Assembly (NCBI GenBank): GCA_964036195.1
Contig: OZ038456.1
Location: 18,600,001 to 18,664,000 of the forward strand
From: Sphaerolaimus hirsutus
Taxonomy: Eukaryota > Nematoda > Chromadorea > Monhysterida > Sphaerolaimidae
Length of the DNA: 64,000 nt
Reading direction: 5' to 3'
Notes under the pieces: model-generated
What the model saw: only the letters and a program-made list of their open reading frames with translations
What the model was told of the DNA's origin: nothing
Databases searched by the model: none
Shown here: positions 1 through 12,029 of the stretch, in pieces
How the letters are laid out: the number at the start of each line of letters is the position of its first letter
How positions within the stretch are numbered: the stretch's first letter is position 1
Translations under genes and position numbers: made by a program

Positions 1-336
1 CATATAGTAATAAAAATAGCAGAAAATGGGCAGTTAGACACATCAACTTGTGATTTTGGAGGTGAAAATTTATAAAAGAGTATGAAAACTAGCGATTTTG
101 ATCATCATTTCTATCATTTTGGATGGGTCAAAAAAGCTGTTTGGATTGTCAAAAATTAATATTGCGCTAACCCATCTGCCGCCCCGCCCCCATCTTTAAG
201 CTATTGTGAAACACTTTTCCGAAAAAAAAGTTTCAGAAAGTGAAACTTGACAAAACCCCTTAATTGTTCACCATAATTGACCATTGACTAGTTTTGACTC
301 AATAAAGTTCACATTCCCAACCCCCCCCCCCCACAG

Positions 337-2898
337 TTCGAGTCAACAACTAATAGTCAAAAACTACTGCGCCCGGGTTTACGTGGCCGCGCAGCCTACA
401 GAGCCTAACTCCGCCCCCTTTTTCATCGGTGACCTTTCTGCACTTCCGCCTAATAAAAGTGCCCATTTGTTCGTGGTCACTTTGATGCGCGATGCACAGA
501 GTAAACAGACTGAATTGATTTTGTGCGCTGAAAGTGAGACGGATAGACAGAGATGGCTGCATGCTTTGATGCCTAATGAGGAGGTATTTTTGTTGTTGTT
601 TTGGGTATTTTTTTCCTTCAGATGTTGAGTGTCAGTGGGTTGAGACCGCTTAGATTTGAGTGGGTTTTGAAGTGCTCTCTAGTAGTGATCTAAAAGCGCC
701 ATGGCGCTGGCGCTTGGCGCTAGGGGTCGGAAAAGCGCCATGGCGCTTTTGGTGCTTGGCGCCAATGTTCTGGCGCGTTTCACATCGCTACGTTTAAAGT
801 GACTGTTACATTCATTACAAATTTTGTATATAGCCACCCAGTAAATTTACTCTGCACACAAAAACCTTTCAAAAAGCCCCCCTCCCAAAAATTACCCCAA
901 ATTCTACCCCCCTCCCCAAAAATCACCCCATATTACCCCCCCCCCCCCCAGCTGGGCCCCATAGGCGAGCGGGTCTACGCTTCGTGGGACTGTCCCAGAG
1001 CCAGAGCCGTGTACAATTACGACGCCAGACAGCCGGATGAATTGCAATTGTGCGCCGGGGACTTGGTGGATGTTAGGAGACGCATGCCCGATGGATGGTG
1101 CCACGGGGAGAGGTGGGCGGGGCTTGGGGGAATGTGCTGATTGGTTGAATGGGGGGTTGGGGATTGGTTGATAGTGTGGACTGCTTGATGGATAGTGTGT
1201 CAAAATATTGCATTTTTACGGAAAACGGGAAAAGAAATTTTGCACTTGCCAGAAAACGATACGGAAACAAATCTTTGCACTTATTTATGCCGGCAAACGG
1301 AAAATGGAAAACAAAATTTGCACGGAAACGGAAAATATGCTGGAAAACTGAAAATGTGGCGGAAAATAAAAAATTCCCGTAAAATGGACAAACGGAAACG
1401 GAAAAGCGATTGGGGTTGGAAATGAGAAACTGAAATAGTAACGTTTTGCCTTCGGAAAACGGGAATTTGATACCCTATTCGGCCTAATCCCCACAAAACT
1501 GTCAGCAAACCCAAACAAAAAGAACAATAATTATTTTTTTTAGATTGCGCGATGGGCAACGTGGCTGGTTTCCCGCATCTTACACTGTGGAAATTTCGAA
1601 TGACCACACGAGAGCGAGAAATTATAGGGAGAGATTAAAACTAATACGCGCCGCTGAAGTTATCCAGGTGGGCGGAGTTTTGACTATTGTTTTTTGAGGT
1701 TCTAAAATGTTTTAATGTCATTGTCCCCAGTCATTTATTTTCTCTGTACCGTAAATTCTTCATAAGCTTCCGCCCTCTTGAACAAGGCCCCATTAACATC
1801 GACCAAAAAACTTGGTGCGCATATGCTCCAAATTTTGAATATCTTTGAAAAGACACCCGTTTTTCAAAAATCCGTGATACTCGCCCAAAATACCGTATTG
1901 GCGTGAATAATTTCCCATTAAGTATCCCAATTTCCCAAGAAAGACCAGTGAGGAAGGAAATGTCCACTTGGTTAATTCCCCTCTTAGGCATATGCCCGAT
2001 TTGTTGTGTCAAGTTTGAACACAACTGGCACGTTATTGTGTTAATAAAGCGTTTTTCTTTGGAATCGGTTTATAGAAACGTGCTTAAAGATATTGACGAA
2101 AAAAAAATTCATACGGTATGTACAATACTCCAGAGGGGGCTGCAGCCCCCCCCTTCCCGGGGTGAGACAAGAAAGTGACCGGAAATTGCGACTTTTTCAA
2201 CGGCAGTGTAAAAATTTTTGCATTCTTCACCACACATAATGTACTATCATCAGATTTGCTACATGTGGCCGCAAATCGCTATAAATGCACTCAATGTTGT
2301 GCTTTTTGCTGTTTTGTATATATTTTTACATACATATACAGCGTTCCATGGCGCTGGCGCCAACGCCATTGGCGCCATGGCGTGGCGCCTACTAATGGCG
2401 CAAGCGCAATGGCGCCATTCCGCCACTATGTAGCTAAAACTTTAGGGGGGGGGGCTGAGCCCCCCCCCCCTCGCCGGCCTCCGTAAACAAGCAGCCCCCC
2501 CCCGCTCAAAATTCCTGGATACGTCCCTGCAATACTCACCAATACCCGCCCCAATACCCCCACACACACAGTCGCAACACTCGTTCCACCTGCACCAGCA
2601 GCACAGTTCGGCCACGAGCTCGCCGCAGCACGCGGCCACTAACCTGTGCGCGTCCGGCGAGCCGGAAAGCGACAAGATCGACGCCAAGTCGACCAATGGA
2701 AAAATGCGCAGCAAATCGATCGCCGGCGCGGGGGTCGGCGGCGGAAAATTTGCAACTTTAGGGCGATTGAGTAGGGGAAATAATAAGCAATTTTTGAGCG
2801 TGGATTTTGATGCGGATGAGGGTGAAGGTAAAAATAGGCAAAAGAGGTTGAAGGATAGGTTGAGGAGGTTGAGCAATCCGATGGCGGGACTTTTTTGA
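337..2898 (+). CDS. 3' part of an ephexin-like RhoGEF gene (PH end, SH3, C-terminal tail)
   Basis: Four exons can be joined in phase: 337-583, 952-1112, 1544-1667 and 2572-2898 (stop TGA). Exon 1 encodes the end of a PH domain, with the closing helix ETDRQRWLHAL. Exons 2 and 3 together encode an SH3 domain: the ALYDY-like motif is AVYNYDARQPDEL, then DGWCHGER, then GWFPASYTVEI. The segment ending TRARNYRERLKLIRAAEV follows directly. The last exon encodes a basic, Ser/Gln-rich tail. A PH-SH3 order with this post-SH3 segment is typical of ephexin/NGEF-family RhoGEFs, which activate Rho GTPases at the membrane and cortex. The catalytic DH domain would lie left of the window. Donors are GT and acceptors follow long C or T runs. 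Family assignment is inference from motifs; the gene structure is well supported. Confidence 0.75.
693..778. repeat. GGCGCC/ATGGCGC palindrome cluster, copy 1
   Basis: The segment is built from the short palindromes GCGCCATGGCGC and TTGGCGCCAA repeated several times, inside the first host intron. Similar clusters occur at 2341-2429 and 4454-4612, so it is a dispersed short palindromic element and not a one-off. Confidence 0.6.
1215..1460. repeat. Degenerate CGGAAAA-rich tandem repeat in a host intron
   Basis: The words CGGAAAA, ACGGGAAAA and ACGGAAAATGG recur irregularly across the intron between the two SH3 exons. It has no coding potential consistent with the flanking phases. Confidence 0.5.
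1668..2571 (+). other. Last intron of the host RhoGEF-like gene
   Basis: This 904-bp stretch separates two exons that join in phase 0. It starts with GTGGGC and ends with a CACACACAG acceptor. It holds C-runs, G-runs and a GGCGCC palindrome cluster, and no extra exon I can support. Confidence 0.6.
2341..2429. repeat. GGCGCC/ATGGCGC palindrome cluster, copy 2
   Basis: Repeated GGCGCCATGGCG and ATTGGCGCC words, like the clusters at 693 and 4454. Confidence 0.6.
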
Positions 2899-3818
2899 TG
2901 GATTTTGAAGGGTTTGTCTGTAATGAGATTTGTGTTGAGTTTCGATTGAAAACTTCGACTGGGATGAGTTAATGTCGCTGCGCACACTAGTATACTCACA
3001 CCGGTAAACTGAAAATTGGGAACTCGTTGTGCTCAACGCTTTGAGTGTATTTGTATTTAATTTTGAGTTTTCATTTGCGTTGATGATGCTGAACAGCCGA
3101 TTTACGCGTTTCCCAATTTCTTTTAAATTTGAATAGAAAAATAAAAATAATGTGTGTACGGCCAAAGTCTAATCGTCCCAATTTTTTGTTGATTTTATTG
3201 TCCGTGATAAAGCATGCCCTGCACTATGACATTTGCAGAAAATGCAGTGACTTTTTTGATGCAGTGACTGTTTTTGAGAGAAAGTGTGTTTTCATGATAT
3301 TTTTTTCGTTTGGGTTAAAATTGGGGGTCCTTCTCACTTTATATGCATTTAATTTTGTGTCAAGTATATACAATTTGTATTTTTTGGATACTTAGGCATA
3401 CTTTTGCACACTTTCAGGTTGATTCATACACTGCTTTATTTCTCTTTTACCTGCAATCTTTGTCAACGTTTTTTTCTTGTGTTGATTGAAATTTAGCTGA
3501 AACTGTGATAGTATTTTCGATTGTTTTACAGTGTCAACTTGAAAATTTTACGATTTTTCTTAACTTTTTTTGCACTCGAATTTAGTCATTTCAATTCTGT
3601 TGAACATTTGACACTCGGTTAACTTTGTTTTGATAATTTTTCGTATGCAACTAGTCAAAAATGTAAGTATTGCTTGGCGGCCATATTTTGTGCTTGTTTA
3701 AGTCCTTGATTTTACAAAAATATGCCAATAACTTTTAAGAATGCTTGTTTTGAGCATGGAAAATTTGCCCAATTCCAGATAATGTCAAAATGTCAAGTGC
3801 AAATCGACAAACTTCCAT
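2899..3818. other. AT-rich intergenic stretch, no gene seen
   Basis: Sequence after the host stop codon. Open frames are short, start poorly and have no recognisable motif. It probably contains the 3' UTR of the upstream gene. Confidence 0.5.
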
Positions 3819-4014
3819 GGGGGCATATCCAAGCCCTGTAAAGTGTAAAGTAAAGTGTCAAATGTAAAGTCAAATGCAAAGTAATGTGTCAATCAAAACA
3901 AAAAAGAAAAGATTTTATTACTGAACTTTGCATGACAATTGACAGTTTACTTTGCATTTGACTTTTCATTTGACACTTTACTTTACACTTTACAGGGCTT
4001 GGGACTGCCGCCTG
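3819..4014. mobile_element. Palindromic GTAAAGTGTAAAG element (introner-related family), copy 1
   Basis: The left arm has CCAAGCCCTGTAAAGTGTAAAG and runs of GTCAAATG words. The right arm is the reverse complement, ending CTTTACAGGGCTTGGGACTGCC. The centre is AT-rich. The element is about 195 bp with no coding capacity, so it looks like a MITE. The same arms form the introns at 43758-43923 and 54797-54967, and further copies or halves lie near 4910, 7320, 10034 and 12040. Confidence 0.8.
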
Positions 4015-4453
4015 ATCGAGTGATTATTAGATAGCGCAACTGGTTGATTATCCCGCAACTGGTTGAACCTTACAATTTTACTTGTCACTTGACTTGTGTC
4101 TCATACAAAAACTTGATTTCACTTGTCACTTTTCTTGTCCACTTGTGAAATTCTCCTTGACTTGGCATTCTGACACTTGACATGCCAAACCTAGGGAATA
4201 TCGGTGCTTTTGTGTTGTGTTTATCTGCTTTTTGAAATACTGCCAATGATGCCAATTCTGCTGCGAAGCTTTCAATTTTGTAAGCAAAGAAAAAATGATA
4301 TTCTGTGTTTCATTCAATTTTTATTATGATCATTTTTTGTTATCTTTTGTGTTACCGCATTTTCTACTAAAAAATGGTATGTCGCCCGGCGATGGAAATT
4401 GTGTTGCTTTAAGCTAAAAAATCCCGATATTTCAATGAAAAGTACCGACTAGT

Positions 4454-4612
4454 GATGGAAAAGTGCTAGGAAACATGGCGCCAGGCGTCAATCCAGCCAT
4501 GGCGCTATTCGAAAGAATTGGCGCCGGGCGCCAGACAAAATGGCACCATGGCGCTGGAGCACTTTGGCTTTTCTTTATGGAACGTCCAGTTTGGCACCCT
4601 CCATCACTATTA
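4454..4612. repeat. GGCGCC palindrome element with short inverted ends, copy 3
   Basis: A GGCGCC/ATGGCGC core is flanked by inverted ends reading TAGTGATGGAAAAGTGCT on the left and a partial reverse complement ending CCATCACTA on the right. This suggests a short foldback element of about 160 bp. Confidence 0.55.
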
Positions 4613-4909
4613 CTGACTGGGGTCATTCTTAATGAAACGTCCACTTCAAAAAGTTTGCTCAAAATCTAAATAAATATAAACGCAGCTTGCTCAAAATCGA
4701 CAGCTACGGACTTTTAAAAGTATCGACTTTTATCGACTTTAAGAAGTAGTTATCGACTTTTAGAAGTAGACGCCTCAAATGCATTTCTGGGAAAAGACTT
4801 CTTGAAGTTTACGAAATGTTATTTTCATGTGGAATATTGTGTAAGAATATGAAAAAGTGTAAAAATGTAGAAATACGTGTATAGAAATAGGAAATCATGC
4901 ACTATGACG

Positions 4910-5075
4910 GTGCCAGTGCCAGACCTTAACAAATGCCCTGTAAAATGTCAAATGTCATGCAAAGTGTCAAAAGTCGTGGAAAATGCCATGCAAAATGACA
5001 ACCGAGTTGCCGACTTACAACACTATGCATGACACTTGACATACCTATTACAGCAGAGTCTGCTATTGCCCCCTG
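4910..5075. mobile_element. Degenerate introner-related palindromic element, copy 2
   Basis: It begins GTGCCAGTGCCAGAC, includes CCCTGTAAAATGTCAAATG, and ends TGACACTTGACAT...CTATTGCCCCCTG. The arms are the same as in the family at 3819 but more diverged. The outer left end again starts with GT. Confidence 0.6.
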
Positions 5076-5162
5076 ATAATGTAATTGAGCTAAGTGAATT
5101 GAATGTTAACAATGGGAACCCCTGTCGAACCTAAAATGTGATTTTGAAAAATGGAACTTTTT

Positions 5163-5423
5163 TACCGTATATACTCAAATAATTATTTTTTTCGTCAGCC
5201 TTCTGAGGGGGGAATTATTATTTCGTCAAAATTTTTAGCATGTTTCTATTAACTGATCTCATGAAATATGCTTTATTTACTAAATAACGTGCAATTTTGG
5301 TTGCAATTCTAATTGGTTGCAAAAACTTTATCATATGCCTAAGGGGGGGGGGGTTATTATTTCCTAACTCGTCTAAGAGGGGGATTTATTTAAGGCGGGG
5401 GGATTATTCGAGTTTATACGGTA
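5163..5423. mobile_element. TACCGTA...TACGGTA palindromic element
   Basis: The left end is TACCGTATATACTC and the right end is GAGTTTATACGGTA. The interior has a GGGGGATTATT/AATTATT-type arm but no gene. It is a member of a family with many copies in this window (6109, 6976, 8684, 12280, 55439, 55824). Confidence 0.75.
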
Positions 5424-6108
5424 ATTATGAATATGCTCGGCGGACTGCATGCTTTGCATTTTTGTGAAGGAAACACCCCATCATAACAGCATCATCAATG
5501 AAATAAACATTTTTCTAGAAAAGAAGAATCAATGATATCAGGCATAAAACATTGGTTTTACTCGGCTGCGCCTTTTCTTCTGTGAAATTTTTTTCTGTGA
5601 AAGTGCATAAACATAAGTATCCTGTTCGAGCGTTATTGACTGAGACATAAGTAATTTAGGGCGGATACTTTGCGGTCCGACGAGTATACCTACGTATTTG
5701 TAATGAATATATTTAACTCTTATTAAAATTAATGCGAGATGTTGTTCCCCTGTTTTCAATGCTCCTCGGGTTATTGATTACTCATATGTCAGTAGCTAAT
5801 TAGCCGACCATTCTTCACTATTTTGTAATTTGTGGTTTCTTTTTACACATTTTGCTGCATTTTTAATGTGTACAGGCGTCGTTCGGATTTATAGTGATCC
5901 AATTTGATAAACCTAAATTTATGAATGTGAGTAATTTAAGAACCTTATTTATGATGAATGATTGAGTTTACTTTTTTCTACTTTTCGATCGAAAATAAAT
6001 GATAAACTGAAGTGCCTGAATTTTGATCGTGCTGACGTGGAGAGTAAATACAAATTTTCGTGTTTCCTAGCCACCCAAAAAAGTTACCGTATTTCTTCAT
6101 AGATCGAC
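5424..6108. other. Intergenic stretch without recognised gene
   Basis: AT-rich DNA with short open frames only. A lone TACCGTATTTCTTC end occurs near 6085. Confidence 0.45.
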
Positions 6109-6595
6109 ATACCGTATTTCCTCGAAATACCCCCTCGAAATACCCCCCGTCTCGAAATACCCCCCGTCTCGAAATACACCCCGTCTCGAAATACCCCCCC
6201 CCCTCAAAATGGCTACTATGAATTTATTGCCCCCCCTCGAACAACCGCCCCCCCCCCCCAAAATGAGTGTAAAGGGAAGGTTTATGACAAAAATTATGGT
6301 TTGTGATCCGGACAATGCAGAACACATGATAAAAACAATGACTGTGTTCCGTCAGACCAGGGTTTTACTGTCTTCATGCTTATATTACTTTATAGAATCT
6401 TGTACAAAGTGGTTATTGTTGCATTTTTTACGTCTGCGTACGTTACAAGCAACACTTTTGTACAGGGTTCTCAAAAAAATTTCTGGCGAAATAATAAGCC
6501 CCCCTCGAAATACCCCCCTCCCCCTCGTTTAACCCCCCTCAAAATTCTCACTGTGAAACAATCACCCCCGGGGGGTATTTCGAGGAAATACGGTA
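6109..6595. mobile_element. TACCGTATTTCCTCG...CGAGGAAATACGGTA element (about 490 bp)
   Basis: The ends ACCGTATTTCCTCGAAATAC and its reverse complement are clear. Internally there are several tandem CGAAATACCCCC words at both ends. There is no transposase-like frame, so this is a non-autonomous palindromic transposon. Confidence 0.8.
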
Positions 6596-6975
6596 CCTCC
6601 AGTAGAACGGCATGTTTTGGGACGTTTTTGCACTCACGGAAACAATCGAATGGCAACCTCCAATAGGCACCTCCATACGTGCTGGAACGCTTTATTCAAT
6701 ACTTTACATCAAATACAATGATTTACTTAAAACAAATATAGGTAGGTAAAATACCTATTTTATGATTTTAAGTGCTGGAACGCATTCAAAAAGGCTCAGA
6801 GACCCAATATGCGTTAAGGGGGCGGCCAGCATGCCCGGGTTTAATTATTTCACCGGCAATTTTAGAGCGGAGTTAATTGGAGGCGGTCTTATTATTCTGC
6901 AGGAAATTTTTTTATGAAATTCAATTTCTTATCCACTGTTTGTAACATACGCAGATATAAAAAGTCCAGTATGTA

Positions 6976-7257
6976 TACCGTATTTCCTCGAAATACCCCC
7001 CCCCCTCGAAATACCCCCCCCCCCTCGAAATACCCCCCTCAAAATGGGCACTATGAATTTGTGGTCCGGGAATTGCATAACAGACGTTCAAAACACTTAC
7101 TGTGTTACGTTAGCATATCGTTTTTACCATTTAAATCCTTGTATAAGGCTGTAAAAACTTATAAATGGTGGTTATTGTTGTATTTTTCACGTTTTTATCT
7201 CAAAACTTTCTCTCTGAAGAAATAAACCTCCGGGGGTTAATTCGAGGAAATACGGTA
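6976..7257. mobile_element. TACCGTATTTCCTCG...TACGGTA element (about 280 bp)
   Basis: The same ends as the 6109 element, with CGAAATACCCCC words at the left and TTCGAGGAAATACGGTA at the right. Confidence 0.8.
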
Positions 7258-8225
7258 AGCATGAGCAGGTGTATATTCATCTATAGACATATACCTATAA
7301 GACAGTATAGACCTGGGGGCACTCCCAAACCGTGTAAAGTGTAAAAGACCCTGTGAAGTGTCATGTGTATCCAAATGTTCGGACATGTCCCTTAGCATGG
7401 AAACCTACCATAATCCATCTGAATATTGAACCAAAAATTTCCCGAAACACAAACCGCAGCTTTTGTCATTTTCTCTATACTCTAAATTAGGGATGGCACA
7501 TGTTTTTTAACCGTTTTAAAAAAATAATTTTTTTTTAAACGGGCATGGAAACCGTTTTTTTTCTTCAAAAAACAGCAGCAAAAATTTTTAGTATTTAGCA
7601 CTAGGTATTTTGCAAAAATTTTGCGCGCAAGCGCGCAATTTCACACAAATTGACATTGGTGGTTGTTTTCATTGGTTTTGTGGCATTTTTGGTGTGTAAG
7701 CTTTCATTTGTTCATGTTATTGTGTAATAATAAGCCATGATATGTTAGTGTAGTATATAATATCTAGCAAATGTGCTCCCACTTACTTCTACAGTGTGAA
7801 AAATCACGGACAATGTATTAGCCTATTTTAACCTTTTTTAAGCACTATTCCATGCAAAACTTGACTTGACGTCACGAACATCCGACAAAAGGCAAAAGAC
7901 AAAAATTTGAAAGTATGTAAAAAATCCGAAAATTACCCCAAAAAATTCGAAAAATGCCCAGAAAGATTCGAAAATTCGAAAATTACCCCCAAAAATTTGA
8001 AAATTGCCCAAAAAGATTCAAAAATTCGAAATTCAAAAATTAATCTGAGAAAAAATTCGAAAATTCAAAAATTCATTTAGGGAAAAACACTTAAAAATTT
8101 AAATACTTTTTGTCGGAGGGTTTGCCATCGTTAGTGACGTTAGGGAAGGGTTGCTGTGTATATACAGTTATAAATGCCTATAAACACATAGACATCCATG
8201 TAATTGTTTGTTTTTTCTACGTCTG
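7258..8225. other. Intergenic stretch with AAAATTCG-rich simple repeat
   Basis: It holds a partial GTAAAGTGTAAAAG arm near 7336 and, at about 7915-8090, an A-rich region repeating GAAAATTCGAAAATT words. No gene was recognised. Confidence 0.45.
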
Positions 8226-8346
8226 AGTATGGGGAATTTCCGAAATTTTCTGGCGAAATAATAGACCCCCCCTCGAATTATCCAGCCCCTTAAAATTTGT
8301 CTGGCGAAATAAAAAAAACCCTGGGGGTATTTCGAGGTAATACGGT
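8226..8346. mobile_element. Right half of a TACCGTA-family element
   Basis: The right end GGGGGTATTTCGAGGTAATACGGTA is present, preceded by CCTCGAATTATCC words. No matching left TACCGTA end is evident, so it looks truncated. Confidence 0.55.
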
Positions 8347-8683
8347 ACCCAAATACCTGGGTACACTTTCTTAACTCTGAGATTTTATAATAGTATTTAA
8401 TGGTGAGAAGTCAATGCATTGAACGTTTGCATTGAAGGTTTACATCACAATAAATGAGAACAATACAGTTTGACACGTGCGCACATTCAACCCACCAGGG
8501 GAAACCACCCGACTCAATGATCAATGATCTCGTATCAATTATTTCTAATTGGAGCATGACACTCTGGTAAAGCACAAAGTAGGTTGCCATGGTTCCTTTT
8601 AAAATAACATATGCCACATAGTAACGGTTGAGAAAAAAGCAAGGAGTAACGGAACGCGTTTCTGCTAATTGCAATTGTCATTT

Positions 8684-8866
8684 TACCGTATCTCCTCGAA
8701 ATACCCCCAGGGGTTTGTTATTTCCCCAGTAAATTTTGAGGGGGTTTATTCCAGGGGTGGGTGTTTACTTGACCAGAAATTTCTTGAAATATAAAAATAT
8801 TTTTTCTCCGGGTCGTTCAGTCCTGGGAGTTTTTGTAGGGGGGGGTCAATTCGAGGAAATACGGTA
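8684..8866. mobile_element. TACCGTA-family element (about 180 bp)
   Basis: Bounded by TACCGTATCTCCTCGAAATA on the left and TTCGAGGAAATACGGTA on the right, with no coding capacity. Confidence 0.8.
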
Positions 8867-9322
8867 TTCGTTCTTCAACAGGCTTGGTTTGTCTGTCGTT
8901 TGTTCAGCTTTATTCGCTCTAATATACCTAGTTGTAAATATAGTTTGACTCAAAGAAGGTTTTAAAAAGAACGGAATTGAGCATTGAGTTATCTTGAATA
9001 CCCATTTTGAAAGAGTAGACGAAAAATGGAAAACTTCACTAACATCACGAGCACAACGATGAAAATCTACACGGCCGAGCATCGCATATGTTACCCGGAT
9101 CCCGAAGTTAGTTCAACAAACAAGGCATTGTCTGCTTGGGTACAGCGGGACTGGGACATTTACAGCGTACTGACAAATGACAGGTGAAATGACAAATTCA
9201 ATGCCGGAAGTTACAAATACACAAGAACGCTTAGAGATATTGATCCCTAAAGTGACGTGTTGAAAGCACTAACTTCGTCATAATACCTTCATCGTGTCCT
9301 AGAATTATCCAAAAAGCACCAG

Positions 9323-9745
9323 GTGCCGGTTCCGCAAGTGGAAAAGTTAAGAGTTGAGTAAAATGATATACATACTAGGATGACATTACACCGTACATTT
9401 TTCCGAAAGAAACACTCCATCATGACGCCATAACTTTTATCAATTCTGGCGTTTTCGTTTCTTTCATTTTTCTTTTTGCGAAATGTTGATTCATAAGTTT
9501 TCAGTTGGCTGTCTGCCAGCCAAAGACATAAATCATATCTATTTGTAGAGTATCATGTCTGCCGAGTATAAATGATAAGTTAAAAGTAAAGTTAAAAGTT
9601 AAGAGTAAAGTTAAAAGTTAAGAGTTGAGTAAAATCATTTGTCGTTTTACTCAACTCTTAACTTTACTCATAACTTGTCATTTGTCATTTTACTCAACTC
9701 TTAAGTTTTAACTCTTAACTTTTCCACTTGCGGAACTGGCCCCAG
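9323..9745. mobile_element. Long palindromic element starting GT and ending AG
   Basis: The left end is GTGCCGGTTCCGCAAGTGG followed by AAAAGTTAAGAGTTGAGT. The right end is ACTCAACTCTTAA...CCACTTGCGGAACTGGCCCCAG. Internal GTTAAAAGTTAAGAG words repeat. The outermost bases are GT and AG, so the element would form an intron-shaped insertion, as in the two introner-like introns at 43758 and 54797. No coding capacity. Confidence 0.7.
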
Positions 9746-10033
9746 TAGTTTTATAGATATAAATTTTACGTCAATATTTTACAGTTTGTCAGCGGCATTT
9801 ATGTCATACACAGAGGAACTATATCAAGACTTATGTACAGTATTTACATACATGTAGATATGAATGAATTAACATAAATAAAAATAACTTCTCACTTCTC
9901 AGACGACATCATTCTGTGCTGACTTCTTCGAAGCTATTTTGCAGCCAGTCATTTTCTTCCTGGTGTTTTTTGACATAATCAGTGTGGCGTTGTACACCAT
10001 GACTGTGATTCTGATTGTCAGCAAAAAGCACCT

Positions 10034-10105
10034 GGTGCCACTCCCGAGCCCTGTAAAGTGTAAAGTCAAATGTCATATAAAATGTCATAACAAATGGCAT
10101 AGGCT
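10034..10105. repeat. Left half of an introner-related element
   Basis: GTGCCACTCCCGAGCCCTG is followed by TAAAGTGTAAAGTCAAATGTC, matching the left arm of the family. The right arm is absent. Confidence 0.6.
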
Positions 10106-10137
10106 TACTAGACATGTAGGTAAACCCGCTAGACATG

Positions 10138-11958
10138 TACCGTATTTCTCCGTGTAAAGCACCCGGGTGCTATACAAAATTGAGACCCTTTCCAGCAACC
10201 TTTTTAAAAACTTATAAAAGACCCATGTGTTAGGTCAGGGGGTGTTATACACGGAAACCTCCAAATGCAGCGGATAGAACGGCTAGATGTTCACGCCGCG
10301 TTGATTTATTTGCAATTGTGTAATAGGTGCGACCCATTTTGGAATCAAAATGTAATCGAGCAAAATGGCTATATATTGAGTGTAAAAATGTGTGCTTTCG
10401 TTTTCTTTTTATGATACAGGTCCCTACATATTTAGGCTTTTTTTGGTTCCCAGCGTGCAGAAATTCAATGGAAAAATGCATGGGGTGAAATTACAATGAG
10501 TGGCATGCACAATATTTAAGCAATTCAAATCGGGTGATCTATTTGAAACCTAGCATAGCACCCCCGGGGTGCTATGCAGCGGGTGAATCCACTTTGACAT
10601 GTTGTGTACTTTAACATGTTGTGGAATCTAACATGCCATCATGGAAATATTACATGTTGTGGAAAGTGACATGCCAAAAGGTGAAAGTAACATGTCAAGC
10701 GTGAAAGTAACATGCCACAGCCCAAAGGTGAATGTAACATGCAAAGTGTGAAAGTAACATGTCATGCACATGCGGTCACAAGTCGTATCTAGTGCGTGTG
10801 AAATAATTATCAGTGATTGATCAGTATCACCATGTTTGTCAAGGTGTGAATTCTATGCATGTGCACGCGCGCAAATAAAACCTACACCACATCGATAAAT
10901 AGGACACAAATTTTTAACCGATACAATCTGTTGTTTTTTAATCATCAGTCGTAACACATGTGCCGCACAGTGCTATTGTTGAGAGAGACTAAATATAGCG
11001 ATATCGCAGTATAGCTATAAGTTATCAGCATTGTGTATTTTTAGTGCATATTGTTTTGGCATTAATTATTCCATAAGTATTGGCTTGGCTCGCTTTTTAG
11101 TTTGGCAAATGGTTTTTAGCTTTATTAAAGTGACACTTAAAATTATAGCCTGTTTATATTATTCATCAATATAAAAATATCTTTCACTAGACAGCACAGC
11201 ACATACGAGTTAGTAAATATATTAGTACACATGACTAAGAAGATACGAAAAATAGCAACAAACATTCACAATACATTCAATGTAAAATTCAAAGCAAAAT
11301 ATGCAAATAACAAGTAAACTTTAACAAAAAAGCAAGCTGTGGAAAAAAAATTCCATCATAACAAAAAATCTTCGTATTTTCCAAAATGACATTTCATGAA
11401 ATTTTGCATTTTAGAATTTTTCTAGAAAAAATTGGGCATTTTTCTAGGAGTTAAATAAAAATTCTGAAAGTAAAATCTAATTTTGAAATTAGTCATCGTA
11501 AATGCTACCACAACAAAACAAAGATCATTAAAAAACAACAGATTGTATCGGTTAACAATTTGTGTCCTATTTATCGACATGGTGTGGGTTTGATTTGCGT
11601 GTGTGCACACGCATAGAATTCACACCTTGACAAACATGGTGATAACAATCAACCACTGATAATTATTTCACACGCACGAGATACGACTTGCGACCGCATG
11701 TGCATGGCATGTTACTTTCACGCTTTGCATGTTACATTCACCTTTTGGCTGTGGCATGTTACTTTCACGCTTGACATGTTACTTTCACCTTTTGACATGT
11801 CACTTTCCACAACATGTAATATTCCCATGATGGCATGTTATATTCCACAACATGTTAAAGTACACAACATGTCAGAATGACCACACTCCTATGCAGCTGT
11901 GTAACACCCCCGGTGTTGTGCATGGGGGGGGGGGTCCTTTACACAGAGAATTACGGTA
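10138..11958. mobile_element. TACCGTA-family element carrying a nested foldback insertion
   Basis: The outer left end is TACCGTATTTCTCCGTGTAAAG and the outer right end is CTTTACACAGAGAATTACGGTA. A CACCC...GGGTG arm adjoins each end. Between them sits a 1.3-kb foldback element (10594-11874), so the outer element was the older target. Confidence 0.65.
10594..11874. mobile_element. 1.3-kb foldback element with ACATG-rich subterminal repeats
   Basis: Arms of about 350 bp (about 10594-10944 and 11527-11874) are inverted copies: TGACATGTTGTGTACTTTAA pairs with TTAAAGTACACAACATGTCA. Each outer arm carries many repeats of GAAAGTAACATG or its complement. The AT-rich centre of about 580 bp has no convincing gene. 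The architecture, with short words repeated in long inverted ends, parallels the Polinton ends but with a different word. Confidence 0.75.
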
Positions 11959-12029
11959 GACGTGTTGCAGGGGTGTCTTATGGGGGAGACTGCCCCCCCC
12001 CCCCAAATCAGCTAGCTATCTAGCTTTTG

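Noticed and set aside
3129-3395. 88-residue frame after the host gene
   Set aside because: AT-driven composition, no motif, no splice context.
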